From Siderastrea radians (taxonomy: Eukaryota > Cnidaria > Anthozoa > Scleractinia > Rhizangiidae), in NCBI GenBank assembly GCA_964017195.1, contig OZ024892.1, positions 16,205,871 to 16,269,870 of the forward strand: a DNA stretch of 64,000 bases. Reading direction: 5' to 3'. The notes below the pieces were generated by a model. The model saw only the letters and a program-made list of their open reading frames with translations. It had not been told where the DNA came from and did not search any database. Of the stretch, positions 23,604 to 35,989 are shown one piece after another (position 1 is the first letter of the stretch; every line of letters starts with the position of its first letter). The translations under genes were made by a program, and so were the position numbers.

Positions 23604-24466
23604 TTTGGCAACAAAAGGAGAACTGTAAGGGTAACTTACACGACTACATGTAGCAAGTCTGACTTGAATGAATATTTGTTTTGGTAGCATTATATAACTT
23701 GAGAGTAATTCTTGTCTACTAAGGTGTATTCTGAATAGAGACGACTTAACAAAGGTATAACATAATGTAAAATAGATGGCTATGTTGAGTAGTCAAATAG
23801 TGACACTGTCATAAAAGCAATACCAAAATAATGACAGTCAAACCAATCCAATGCATATTGCCCAAATTATGAAGTACACAAATACTTAAAGCAAAAGTAT
23901 GCAACCTCAAGCTGTGCTAAACAGGGGAAAGCAATGTGCTTTAGGTAAGGAATTTGGTGCCAGAAAATTGCCGAGCAAGAGCGAGCTGTGCGAGACTTGA
24001 AGATGGGGTTGGGGGAGGGGGTTGATCTTCTCTTTCCCAGTCTGCTCTCATCTCAGTCTATGGCAATCAATCTTGGGCAACAAAAGGAGAACTGTAAGGG
24101 TGAATATTTAGATTGATATGACTAGCAAGTCTGACTTAAATTAAATAAATGTTTTGGTAGTATTGTTTAACTTGAGAGTAAAACGTGTACTAAGGTGTAT
24201 TTTGTTTAGAGAAGACCTAGCAAAGGTATAAAATAACGTATTTTATAGATGGCTATATAGAGTAGTTGAAAAAGTAAACAATACTTAAAGCAAAAGTATG
24301 CAACCTCAAGCTGTGCCAAACAGGGGGAAAGCATCTGTGCTTTTAGTGGGGAAATTGGTGCAAGAAAAATTACTGATCAAGAGCAAGCTGTGCGAGACTT
24401 GAAGATGGGGGTGGGGGGAGGTGGGGTATCTTCTTTTTCCCAGTCTGCTCTCATCTCAGTCTGCTG
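23604..24466. repeat. Tandem direct duplication, about 450 bp
   Basis: Copy 1 (about 23604-24058) and copy 2 (about 24076-24466) share GGCAACAAAAGGAGAACTGTAAGGGT, GCAAGTCTGACTT, TTAACTTGAGAGTAA, AAGCAAAAGTATGCAACCTC and GTGCGAGACTTGAAGATGGGG in order. Copy 2 has a deletion in the middle. No shared reading frame is visible. Confidence 0.85.
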
Positions 24467-24763
24467 GACTATTTTTCTCGCACCCTATTCTTCACAAAGG
24501 AGCCCTGTTCACAGGCTAGGTCACATTTTCATTTGGTTTCATTCCTAACTGCTGGGGAAAACCCAGTCCTGGATGCTTGGTTGTGATTTGTTGGAGCAAA
24601 TTTCAACAGGTGTTTTCAACCACTTGGCGTGATTTTCTATTCTGACTGTAATAAATGATGCCATTGTGTAGCCTTCATAGTAGGCATACATGGGGGAGGG
24701 AGTTGGGTATAAATAGGAAGAAAATCCACTCGCCGTCTTTATAGGGGTCCATCTCAGGCGAAC

Positions 24764-27525
24764 TTGATACCAGTCACTCGTCAGGTTTCTCCCATTGCGC
24801 GAAAGTCTAACACGGATTTTGCTACGCCGAAATTCTTATTTACGAACATATGTAGTCTCGCCAAAACTAAAAATCGGGTTAGAGCGGCTATTGCACTCGA
24901 AGCCGATTTGAATATGAGCGACATCGATGTATGCATTGTGTCAGAGACACACCTAAAACCTGACAACAGACAGCGTGGTCAGCATATCAAACTACAAGAT
25001 CTACAGACGGGACAGAAATTGGTTTGGTCTGGATATCAGGAGGAAAGGCGGAATTGCTATTTACGTGCGAAGTAACCTAGATGTTATTGATGTCTACAGG
25101 TCTAAACTTGACGAACTGATATGTTTGACTTTACGATTACCCTCGGGACATCGGATGCTTGTTTGTGGTGTTTATCATCCGCCAAAGTACAATTACAAAG
25201 AACTTGATTTTATGAGCTACATAATTGAACTTGCAGATAATGCCTTGGACTCCCATCCGGACACGGTCATTGTCTGTGGTGGCGGTGTTAACAAAATGGA
25301 TCTCAACCAATTGCAGCAATTATCGGGTTGGTATGCGCTTGTTAATTTTCCAACAAGAGGGAAATCGTGCTTAGATAACGTTTTAACCAATCGCAAAGAC
25401 CTCTGGCAACTGTTTTCCTTTGGATATGCAAATCAAGACTGACCATCTTGCCAGCGGGATCTAAGCTTAAACCTATTCGCACCAAGGTCTTAAATCGGGA
25501 TCGCCGCGCACATCGGAAGATTGCACTCTATCAAGCTCTCGAGAATGAAAATTGGAATCAAGTTGTCTGCTAACCATTCGGATCAAGCGGTCGAGAAACT
25601 AGAAGCCGTTATTCATAGGCATTTGAATAACTGTATGCCGCAGCGAACGGTATCTATGTCTACGCGGGATCCACACTGGATGTCTCCATTGGTCAAATCC
25701 ATGCTTAAGACGAAAGCTAAGGTTTCCATTTCCAATACCGAACGCTTACAGCATCTGAATAGGCGCATTTCTCAACTTATAAGTGAGAACAGGACGCATC
25801 TATTGGCTAATCCGATAGGCAGCCAGAAATGGTGGAGGGAAGTCGATTCTCGATCGCAGCGACGCACATTCTGCCGGCAGTGTTGCCCTGGACAGCGAGA
25901 GATTAGAGCAGTTAAACGACTACTTCGGATCTCTGTGTACCGACGACAGCTATATCGAGCCACTCCCTGTAACTATTGGTGATAGTGTACAAGTACCGGA
26001 AATCAGTGAATTGCAAGTCTGGCAGTCTTTATGCAAGTTAAAACGGACTGCCGTCGGTCCCGATAACATCCCTTTTTGGATCTGGAATGACCTCGCTGAC
26101 ATTTTCACCCCTGCCGTCACAAAGGTGTGGAACCTCTGCCTCCTCACCCAGTCCTGGCCTCGATCATGGAAAAGAGCGAATGTTTATCCACTCCCTAAAG
26201 TTGAACTTCCTATAGAAGACAAAGACTATATCGAGGAATTAGCATAACACCTGTCATAGCGCGTGCGTTTGAAAAGGCAATTTACAGGAACCATGCGAAA
26301 GATATCGTGGAACAAAATCTCAGCTCAAGCCAATTCGCATATAGGGACGGAGGAAATTGTACAGGCGCCTTGCTAGCTATTCAGCACACTGTATACAGCT
26401 ACTTAGATCAACCTGACTGTAAAGCTGTGCGTCTTTTTACTATGGATTTTAGTAAGGCTTTTGACACTGTCAAACACTCCTTACTATATGAAAAACTGAA
26501 AAACCTTCCACTGAACCCCTATGTTATCAACCTCTATCTAGATTTTTTGTAAAACGCAGGCAACAAAGAGTCGTCCACAATACATTTTCAGGGCTTTGGA
26601 AAGAGATCAATCAAGGCACTACTCAGGATAGTGTCAGCGGCCCCTTCCTATTTAATATTTTTCTAAACGACCTCGAGATTAAAAATGGCTCTACAACTTG
26701 TCTGTATAAATATGCGGACGACTCCACCATAATTGCACCGGTGTGGAGGGATATAGACTGTTCAAACGAGTTAGTAATGCAGTTCTTAGAATGGTCAAAA
26801 AACAACTGTATGACATGTAATCCTAGTAATTTTAAAGAACTTGCCTTTGTGAAAAAAGGCAATGCAGAAATCTTTGAGAGAGTAGCTGGAATACCTCAGG
26901 TTAAGGAACTTGTTCTGCTGGGTGTTACTTTCCAGTCTGACACCCGATTTAACACTCGTAAAGAACAAACTCACAAAAGCAAACAAGTCTCTCCATGTGC
27001 TCAGGACGCTTAGAAGAGAGGGGTACAATCAATCAGAAATTGACTACCTTTTCAATTCTATTGTACTACCAAATATCTCATACGGGCTTGGGGTATACGG
27101 AGCCGCTGAAGCTGAACTAACAACGATCCAGTGTTTTTTGGATAGGTGTAGGAAGCGTAGGCACATCTCACATAGCATAGATATCCACGATCTTTTAGAA
27201 AAACAAGATAAGAAAATACGCACTAACGTTATGGGCTTAGAGGGTCACCGCTGTATAACATGTTGCCGGAGGTTAAGAACACCAAATACGAGCTTAGAAG
27301 AAAGTCGGCCGTGAAACCTAAAATAAACACGAAGCGCTTCATGAGCTCTTTTATTAACCGCCTTACTTTTAAATACAAGTTAGCTGATTTATTTCATTAG
27401 AATAATAGTGTTAGTTCATGTAATGTAGCTTGCTTTTTACCATCAATTTTTGTAACATAGGATATGTGTGTTTATCTTATGAAATAAAGACTTATTTTTA
27501 GTTATTTATTTAAAATTTAAATTTT
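24764..27525 (+). mobile_element. Decayed CR1/L2-like non-LTR retrotransposon
   Basis: Pieces in several frames give one pol protein. An apurinic-type endonuclease comes first (LFTNICSLAKTKNRV at 24.83 kb, [43 protein letters not shown]). The usual GGD.N motif reads GGGVN, so a likely catalytic Asp is lost. Reverse transcriptase follows (TAVGPDNIPFWIW at 26.05 kb, [27 protein letters not shown] as motif A, YADD at 26711-26722 as motif C, LLGV), then a C-terminal region (YGLGVYGA). Frame breaks near 24975, 25440, 26240, 26552 and 26950 show it is dead. An AATAAA at 27483-27488 and an A/T-rich tail mark the 3' end. The 5' end seems truncated. Confidence 0.85.
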
Positions 27526-27931
27526 AATCCTCCTCTCTATTTTCTTCCCATTTTCTCTCCCCCCCACCCCCCTCTCCATCTGTGCCTGCCACACAAGCCA
27601 CCATTGTGAAGATAGTCCTTTTTTTAGGTGACACGCTTGACAGTCGTCTGTTCACACTGCTTCAGTTAGCAGCTGCATGACAGTCTGTTTAGAACCCATT
27701 ATGTATGTAAACACTGCGACATATCTTCCAGCAGATTTCAGCATTTAATAAAGGAAAACGGTTGCAAAGAATAAGATGGAGAAATATTTTGTATTTGTTT
27801 TCAGGTAACACGTAGGGTGGTGGGGTGAGGAGGAAGTGGGATGATCAACAATTGTGGTGTTGCTTCTATGGATGTTATCCCGGATTTTATTTGTCTGAAT
27901 GAAGGTTCTCTTCTGGCTTAGGATAGTGAAG

Positions 27932-28090
27932 TGTTAGTCTGTCAGATCCCCATTTTTATCTGTCAGATCCCCGCTGCCTGATGTACATTGTTGGTCTGTC
28001 AGATCTCCATAGCCTTATGTATAGTGTTGGTCTGTCAAATCCCCATAGCCACATGTATAGTGTTAGTCTTCAGAGCCCCAGAGCCACCTG
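27932..28090. repeat. Minisatellite, unit about 43 bp
   Basis: Four to five units of GTGTTAGTCTGTCAGATCCCC followed by ATAGCC.ATGTATA, with decay at the 3' end (TTCAGAGCCCCAGAGCCACC). Confidence 0.85.
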
Positions 28091-28117
28091 TCCCTCTTAG
28101 CCAGTGATGACTGCTTC

Positions 28118-28417
28118 TTGTGTGCCAGGCGCCGGCGGCCAAGAGGAACAGGCTGCTCTGTGGACGAGAATGATCTGAGAAAAGAGTTTGATGCCAGCAT
28201 CTCTACGAAAGATACAGAGGACTGCTCCTTCCAAACTGTCCACCCTCCCGGTTTCCTATATCAGAATTGTCACACAAGGAAACCCCTTTACTCTGTAAAA
28301 TCGTGGTCTCGTTCTCTCTCTAATGTGAAATACGTGTCATGTTATTGTGATGTTTTTATATTTCATGCAAAAACTAAAAGGGAAAATTATTACAACATGG
28401 CACAAAACTGTTTTTAA
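28118..28417 (+). CDS. Open frame or possible terminal exon, unidentified
   Basis: A TGTGCCAG acceptor-like site at about 28128 precedes a frame that is open for about 95 codons, starting RRRRPRGTGCSVDENDLRKE and ending in a stop at 28417. The first 60 residues are polar and lack repeats; the tail is low-quality hydrophobic and Asn/Lys-rich sequence. Nothing identifies a family, and no upstream exon pairs with it clearly. It follows a minisatellite. It is weakly supported and may be chance. Confidence 0.2.
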   Translation: MCARRRRPRGTGCSVDENDLRKEFDASISTKDTEDCSFQTVHPPGFLYQNCHTRKPLYSVKSWSRSLSNVKYVSCYCDVFIFHAKTKRENYYNMAQNCF

Positions 28418-29384
28418 AATTTTCGAAAATTCAAAGATTTAAAAACTACAGGGGTTCTCAAAAGTTCTTGCTCCTACTCTTAAGGTATACATGTAATGGG
28501 GTATCTTGATGTGGATCATTTTCAGGTGAGACTAAAAGTTGTCGGAAAAACGCTACAAAAGTCATGACCAATTTCCTTTAGTTTTAAGTTGCCAGTGAAT
28601 CATATAACAAACACGCCATAAAAAAGCATAATCATCCATTCTAATTTTCAAGCCTCTGTAAAAAGCAGTCCATACTGAAAAACGGCATTGAAACGAAGGA
28701 CGGACGTGGTGAGGCTACTACAAATGTTTTCGCAAAGGTCCAAACATCTCTTCCTTGGGAAATTTCGCTTGTCGTTGAGTGTGGATAACATAAAAAATAT
28801 TCTACCCGAAGACGGGGCCCGAGCGTTTGAAAAAACGCAGCACAGTCCAACTTAGTAATGCTTTCGTTAAACAAATTGTTGCTTTACGACTTGCCCTGAC
28901 TTCGTGTTATTTGAAATCTCAGGGAAACAAAGCCTTTTCTAAAGTCTGTTCAAAGTGGTGTTTCAATAAACCCATACTGTATGGCGAGGGACCAAGGGAA
29001 ATATTGGGGACCTTAAGCAACCACGACGGCGACGGGAAGCCGGAAAACGTCTGTTAAAAACGACTTCACAATATGTTAAACTTCTTTCGCGATTATTCCG
29101 TCTCGTTTGATCTGTCTAATGTAGCTGAACTATCCAGGAGCTTAATTTGTAAAGACGGCGTTTCAGTTTAGGGCGAAATACGAAAGTTCAACGTCGTTTG
29201 TTCACGTTCTACATCAGTAAAACTTTGAATTTGGTCATTTCACGTTGTAGTTGTGCAAAGTCATTGTTTTGCTAATCAGTGCTTTTTTGGTGACGTTCTC
29301 GTTAGCCGTCGCCATCGTGTTTGCTTAAGCTCCCTATTAGTTCGTAACCTCAGTGGTTACTTGAAGTTTGTTTATCAATTTTTT

Positions 29385-31013
29385 TGCTCATGATTTTTAT
29401 GTCGTGGTTGTAATAGCAACTACGAGATAGTGTTAGTAGTGGAGTTGAGCGCATTTCTGAGCACATTCCTATGATTATTTTCGTGAGCTGTCGTGTAGAT
29501 TCGCTGATGCTCGCGAGATCTTCGGTATTCCCAATAGGGATACTTCGCTGTATCATCGGGCTATGTCGGAGACACTTTCGTTATTTTGAGGTGATGGCAG
29601 ATAATTAGGGTGTCTGATAACTTGTGACGTTTATCAATGATTTCAATGTCTAGCGGTTAAGGTTAAGAGAAGTAGCGTTAGATCACAGCGAACAGTGATG
29701 TGTTCTTAGAGTAGGTTTCTGTCAAGAGCATATCGTGATTATACTTGTGTTGATTGAGAAGCACACACAGTCGATGTGAACCGTCGATTTCCAGTTTTGG
29801 TTACATAATTATCTTGCATGATGCAATGTTTGACCCCCAGTTGCTGATGTGACAAAATATGGAATTCTGTGTTGGAACATTCAGTTCACCTTTTGCTTCT
29901 TAGCTCGTCTTCTGTCCACTGCCGATTGTTGTTCAAGTGATACATAGTAAGGATTGTTTTAACAAGAAAAAACAGAAAAGAAGAGAAGAGACGAAAAGAG
30001 ACGAAAAGAGACATTTTGATATTCTACTTTGATGTAATGCGAAGACGCCTGTTGACTGTGCTGATCGAAACCTTAAGACTGGCTGAGATACGGTTGAAAG
30101 GCTTTGAGACGGTCAAGAAAAAACACAAGGACAATATTTGTTCTGGTATATAAACTCAATTGGCTATTTATTGTCATTTTTAGTTTCCTGACTAAACTAG
30201 CGATCACGTTCCATACAAATCCTTATATTTTGCCACTACAGTGATCTGCTTGTGAACCTAGGTGCCCTGTGCACCAATCACGAGATCTCGTCAGTGTCAG
30301 TGAGACGGTTATTTATCTCGTGGTTGCGATAGCAACTACAAGATATTGTAGTGGAGTTGAGCCCTTTCCTGATCACATTCCTGTGGTTATTTTCGTGAGC
30401 TCTCGTATAGATTCGCTGATGTTCGCAAGATCCTCGGTGAGTTCGCAAGAGAGGAACTTCGCTCTGCATCATCTCTGAGACACTTCCGTTATTTTTAGGT
30501 GCTGACGTATCAGATGACTAGAGTGCCGGCTGGGGTTCCTGCTGTTTAGAGTGATAACTTGTGTCGTTTATCAGTGATTGCATGCTTAGTAATATTCAAT
30601 ATCTTGGGGTAAAATTTAACAGAAATAGCGTTAGAGCACAGCGAGCAGCGATGTGTTCTTAGGACATTTTTGTCATTTTTGTCAGGAACATATCGTGATT
30701 TTACTTTTGTTGATTGTGAAGCAAACACAGTCGATAAGAACAGTCGATTTCCCGATTTGATTGCATAATGATCTTGTATGGTGCAATGTATGTTTGATTT
30801 GGCTGACATGACTGAAAATGGAATTCTGTGTTGGAACATTCAATTCACCTTGTGCGTGAAAGGCTTTGAGAGGATCACGAAACAACACAGGACAATAATT
30901 GATCTGGTATGTAAAGGTAATTGACTATTTATTGTCATTTTTAGTTTCCTGACTAAACTAGCGATCAAGTTCCATGCAAATCCCTATATTATGTCACTGA
31001 AGTGATCTGCTCC
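29385..31013. repeat. Two direct copies of a 0.7-0.9 kb sequence
   Basis: Copy A (about 29390-30250) and copy B (about 30310-31013) share TCGTGGTTG.AATAGCAACTAC, GTAGTGGAGTTGAGC, GATTCGCTGATG.TCGC, CATATCGTGATT.TACTT and, at the 3' ends, TTTAGTTTCCTGACTAAACTAGCGATCA. Copy B has lost internal pieces. No conserved frame is seen. Confidence 0.85.
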
Positions 31014-31309
31014 TTTTTCTAGCTGGCCTCTGCAACAACCTCGAGATCTCGTCCGTAGGACGGTTATTCCATTTGAGCTTGTCGAATGCAGCTTAGTACA
31101 GTTTCCAAAATAGCAATGTCTAAAATGATGCGGCGACATTTTACAAGGTTATCAGGCCTCTGACAAACGAGCTCAACATTTACATTCAACACCGTTCAGC
31201 ATTGTTGAATTCAACATGATGAACGTGTTTGGCCACCTGCTGAATGGTGTTCTGCTGTTGATTCAGCTTTTCTCTTGTTCCAGGTGTTGAATTCGTTTGT
31301 CACATTGTT

Positions 31310-33345
31310 CAACATCGTTCAAAAAAGTTGTATGCAACAGTGCTGTACGCCGGATGAGAAATCCGTTTGGTTACGGCCGCTTACGAGTTTTTGTGGAGTA
31401 GTGGATCACGTGCTCTAGTCACGTTACCTAGTGTCACAGTTAGTACAATATGCCGGCTAATGAGAATGCACTTCGTGTTTTGTTTATTGTATATTGTATG
31501 TCTGGCTGAGGTGGTCTATGATGAAAAAAGAATTCGGTGTGGTTCGGAATTTGGAAGATGGGCCGCTTCATAAATTGATTTGACCAATTCGATGAAAGAA
31601 ATTCCACATAAGAAATTGTGTCAAACTGGCGGATGACCGCCATCTTAAAGTGGGCCGAGTGATAACACTTACATAGGTTCGGTCCACAGGAACACAACCA
31701 ATATTTCTCCAATAGAGACCCCCCGATAGCTCAATAACATCTATAAGAAAGCTATTCCGTAGGCTTAGTTCCAATTTTTCCATGGATGTTTTATTTTTGG
31801 TGAATCAAAGTTAACTTGGCTTACGAATCACTCCGTAATACAAACCTTTAGGTAAAGAAATACCTCTGAAAAATTAAAGCATTTTGTTTTCCAGAAGAAG
31901 AGTCAGCTCTTATTAGTCTGTGTTGGTTATGCTTTTGCTGTGCCCTTATATTAGTACCTATATTTTTCAGAACCAGAGGACTACAACTTATCTGAAACGT
32001 GGAATGGTTTCTTGTTAGCTACGTTTTTCCTGAGGAAAAACGAGAAATAACGTAACGTCGTTCCTCAGCGTAATTCCTCAACGTAACGCCGAGCGTTTCT
32101 TCTCACTTCGAATGGCAATATCTCTGTGTCGCCTTAACTGATACAAATGGGAACAACAGACTCAGTTGCTATGAAAACAAGCAATTAATTCAAAGCGTGG
32201 TCTGAGGAACACCCTTGAAAAAATTCCTCAAACCTAAACCTAACATCATAAATGTGACCTCCGCGCCAGACGTTTCTACTTTTACAGTTACTATAACTGT
32301 TTCTCTAAATATTATTCCTATCTGCAACTAATGTGTCTATTGAACATAACGTTGCCTGGAGAATTCTGAAGTGGAAATAATGCGGGAACGTCCTGTAATT
32401 TTTGCTGGTTTGGAAAGGCTCATCATATGTTTTGATGTACTTTTTATGACGGCTCTACTTCTGTCTTTGTCAAGTCCGACATGTTTGGCTCAAACTGGTA
32501 AGCTGTAGAGAAATTTATAATTATAATTATTATTGTTATTATTTTGACTCGTCTTATGAATTAATATGTACAGTCGCTTTGCTTTCACTGTCTCGAGATA
32601 TATCCCGTAGGAAATACTGAACAACTTAAAATATCCTAGGAAAGCTGGTTTTGTTCGAGATAGCGTGATGAAGTTCGAGCAAGCTGGTGTAAGGGCCCTT
32701 TGCAATTGCAAATTAAGGTGCCTGTGAACATCAAAAACATTGTTTGCCAACTTACTTTCAATCTGTTATTGACGATGTACAAATTTGCCAGCGTAATGAA
32801 TTTTTATTTGCCAAAACGATTTTGCTTATTAAAAGCGTGTTTCGGGAAAAGGGTTGTCTACTGTAGAGTTAAGCCAAGGTATAGTTACTCCCTTCGCCGC
32901 AAAATACTGGAAATATTTATTCCTTTCTTTTGCAAACGCAACGATATTGTAGACACATACCAATGTCGTGATGATATTCCTGAACACACAGCCCCTGAAC
33001 TTAGCGGGTAGATATTTATTTGTGGACTCATCAGTAGTAGTTCAGTTTAGATATTTGCATTTTTTAATTGTTGTGTACTTTACTCAATAAAGTGCTTAAA
33101 CCACTCAATGGTCATTCTTGAAATAATTGCTTTCGAGACACATCTTCCTATTTCTTTGCATGTTATTTTTCTGCTCTTTTCAATAACCATCGGTCAGAAC
33201 GTCAATTCTCTGCGTAGAATGGCAACGTTTCTTTTTATCTCGTTATCGAGAATTTTGAGGCTTAACTACCTCAAAACACAAAAATATACCTTACTTTATA
33301 TTGCAACATGGAATGAGATATGCTAATCACTTTCCAATGGTTAAT
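31310..33345 (+). repeat. Segmental duplication, copy 1 (partner 35990-38010)
   Basis: From GTTGTATGCAACAGTGCTG at 31328 to TTTCCAATGGTTAATT at 33345, the sequence matches 36008-38000 in the same orientation, with about 2 kb aligned and many small indels. Shared landmarks include TTTATTGTATA.TGTCTGGCTGAGG, CACTTACATAGGTTCGGTCC, TTTATGACGGCTCTACT and TATATAC-like tails. No frame is preserved in both, so it is a repeat rather than a gene pair. Confidence 0.85.
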
Positions 33346-33359
33346 TTAAAAAATGGGCC

Positions 33360-33899
33360 TTGAGCTACTCAAAGTGTGGACTTTGTCTTCAAGACTTGAA
33401 GTACTCAAACCTGCAACTGGGATTATCTAACTTTCGCTGTTTGAATTGGAAAGAGTGCCCTTTCTTCTGCCCTGAAGACAATGTACATGGCTATCGGAAA
33501 CGTATCCGCGACTGCATGATACCTGACAACAACCTCTGTGAAGATGGAGAGCAGCTCTTCTGCGAACTCATGGAGACACCCACATTAAGAGTATCAAGAT
33601 CACAGCAGAATCCTTTCAGGCCCTACTTTACCTGCAGACAAAAGGACATGTGTAAGTTCTTTCAGTGGGCTGACGAAATGCCTGCGGATACCGATTGCCA
33701 AAAACAATCACCGGTATACAAGCCTAGAGAAACTTTAGAGGTGGACATGATTGCGAAAGATCAAGTCAAACCACAAAGACACAAGTTAAAGAGACAACTT
33801 ACCAGGGCTGAGAAAGGACACAAGAGGTCGCTAGGGATCTCCGCCCAAGAAAGCGTAAAACCAAAGAGGCACAAGTTAACGATTCATTTTTTAAAGTAA
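33360..33899 (+). CDS. GRF-type zinc-finger protein, N-terminus undefined
   Basis: An open frame of 180 codons lacks an in-frame ATG at its start, so it is probably an exon or a truncated gene. Residues 6-45 contain CGLCLQDL, then FRCLNWKECPFFC, a zinc-ribbon-like set of cysteines. Residues 83-108 contain RPYFTCRQKDMCKFFQWADE, the GRF zinc-finger signature (Cys...Cys, FFQWAD). The C-terminal 60 residues are strongly basic, with a repeated KPQRHKLKRQL and KPKRHKLTIHFLK, likely nucleic-acid binding or nuclear. GRF fingers bind single-stranded nucleic acid in repair enzymes and in mobile-element proteins. The frame starts within 20 bases of the end of a segmental duplication, so its 5' part may have been lost there. 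Confidence 0.6.
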   Translation: MSYSKCGLCLQDLKYSNLQLGLSNFRCLNWKECPFFCPEDNVHGYRKRIRDCMIPDNNLCEDGEQLFCELMETPTLRVSRSQQNPFRPYFTCRQKDMCKFFQWADEMPADTDCQKQSPVYKPRETLEVDMIAKDQVKPQRHKLKRQLTRAEKGHKRSLGISAQESVKPKRHKLTIHFLK

Positions 33900-34067
33900 T
33901 CACCAAAAAAAAAAAACTTTCCTACCTCTGGGATTCGAACCGCCTGAACGCAAACGGATCGCGAGAACCATAGAACAACTTCTGTTATGTCGTCAAACAG
34001 TGGCCAGGATTTCATTTTAATACTTAAACAGTTGTTTATTGCTCGCAGCTCGATTGACATATACACG

Positions 34068-34386
34068 GGTGTTTTTCTTGGTGAAATGTGTTTGGACTGC
34101 TGCAAAAACCATGGTTGTAGACAGAAAATACCGGAAGGCACTAGCTAGGCTATGTTTGAAATCCGGACCATTGCCAAATGCTGCAAATTCAAGCGATGTG
34201 CTTCGACTCGATTCGATGTTACGCGAGTTACGCAAGTTACTGTGTTACGATAAACACAGGTGTTTTTCCCGGGAAAATGTGTTCGGATCGCCGCAAAAAT
34301 CATGGTTGTGGACAGAAAAAACCAGAAGGCACTAGCTCTGCTAGGTTTATCGTCAGGACCGCTGTCAAATGCTGTGAACCCAAGCA
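34068..34386. repeat. Two tandem copies, 189-bp offset
   Basis: GTGTTTTTC..GG.AAATGTGTT.GGA, CATGGTTGT.GACAGAAAA and CCAGAAGGCACTAGCT with CAAATGCTG recur at 34068-34200 and 34257-34386. The spacer contains TTACGCGAGTTACGCAAGTTA, itself a short tandem. Confidence 0.85.
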
Positions 34387-35129
34387 TTGTGGCGACCGAG
34401 CCGACAACAAAGATGAAGTCCTCGACGGCAAATTCGTAACTTGAACTTTTCTCCTTCCGCCAAAAAGACAACTGAGTATTCTTTTGAACTTTTTCTTTCC
34501 ATTAATAAAATAGTTTTTGACTTTTATTGTCTTTGCTAAAACGCGGGTCACCATGCGACTTCGCGACAAAAACGCGGGATACAGCACAGGGTTATTTCAA
34601 GTGTGTGCCACCACACGTTAGTGACCCTGCAGTGCAGACGGACGGACAGAAGGTCACGTGACTATTACGTCACTACCAAAATCTCTTGGCTTGATAGGTT
34701 GCCAAAGTTGCTTAGCAATGATTCTCCGCTGGCGCGTTACGTGCACGAGCTCCGCTAAAAATACTAGCTTCTTCTTTTAAGTTGGCTTTTTAGACTTTAA
34801 CGTTCAAAGAAAGTAAACTGTACTTGGACAAAACTAACACGTTAGAAAAATCACAAAATTATATCAATACAGAAAACAAAGATACACACACAAAGAAGTG
34901 TTTGGACTACTTAATTTGCAAAACACGCAAATTGATAACAATATCTGAAAGCTAGGGTTGCGAACAGTTTCTCAAAGAAGCTCAACACAAGTGCTAGGAT
35001 GACAAGCGGTATTACGTATAAGTTAAACAAAAATAACCCTCTCTAGCTATCCCAAGTAAACCAAGAAAAATCAGTTTATGACTTATGTTACTAATTCTTT
35101 AGATTATTTAAACTTATCTAGATCATCCT

Positions 35130-35760
35130 CTTCTCGGATTTGTATGGTTTCATTGCCTTCAGCTAACGTAGGAAATTTTTACCGTCCGTCGATGGCAGGA
35201 CTTTTTCTTTTTAAACTTGCTTCTTGCTGTGCGACGAAAAACGCACAATGATGGGCGTTTAATTGCTGGCGGCTTTTTTTGCAAGCAATGAACACCGTCG
35301 ATGTCCTGGCTGCAAATATCAACGTCTAATTGACCCGCAATCGGGATGATTACAACTTTTAAATTTTCATCGCGTTTTTCTGAGATTCCATGGACCTCCA
35401 CGTTATATTTTCGGGTGCACTGCTCTAGTGAATCTTGATTCAGCTCGAGGTCGTGGGCCCCATCTTCTTGTTGGTTAACAGTCAAAGAGTTTTCGTGATC
35501 TTTTAAGTCTTTCTCATACGGTTTAAGTGTAGCTTCGATATTGTCGACTGTTTGCTTTAGACTGGCGATCTGTGCGTCGCTGATTTGTAACTCCTCGACA
35601 TCTTTCCTCAGGGCAGATTTTCAGCTAAATTTCACTCACATCAGATTTAATTTCAAAATTAGAATGTTCCACATATCATTCTTTGATTTAACCCACTTAT
35701 CTGCCAATGTTTCTTCGTCCAAGGGAAACAGGGAGGCTGCTTGAAGCCCACTCGTGGCTT
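35130..35760 (-). pseudogene. L1-type LINE ORF1 fragment
   Basis: A minus-strand frame from about 35620 down to 35159 encodes a heptad-like coiled coil (LQISDAQIASLKQTVDNIEA then LKPYEKDLKDHENSL). It is followed by an RNA-binding-domain start typical of L1-group ORF1 proteins (LEQCTRKYNVEVHGISEKRD, then AGQLDVDICSQDIDGVHCL). The downstream half breaks into KKKPPAIKRP and a Lys-rich run, where frame is probably lost. No reverse transcriptase is adjacent, so only ORF1 remains. In intact elements the protein coats the element's RNA. Confidence 0.65.
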
Positions 35761-35989
35761 CACTAGGTACTTGTGATCGTTTCGTTGCAAGAGAAGAACT
35801 CAGTGGACGCACTGCTCAGTTCGCTCCGTTGGCGACGCCGGAAGGACGATTCGCTTGTCATCTTGCCATTTCAAGCTCACTTAAAAGCCAGTTGAGCATT
35901 CTATTGGGGAATTTTTTCTCCTTAGCAAGAAACGTGGTCCGCCATGTTAGCCTTCTCGGCCCAGTCCCCACCAAGTGTTAAATTTGTTT

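Noticed and set aside
33915..33965. tRNA-like B box (GGTTCGAATCC on the minus strand)
   Set aside because: No A box at the right distance, and no cloverleaf stems could be formed.
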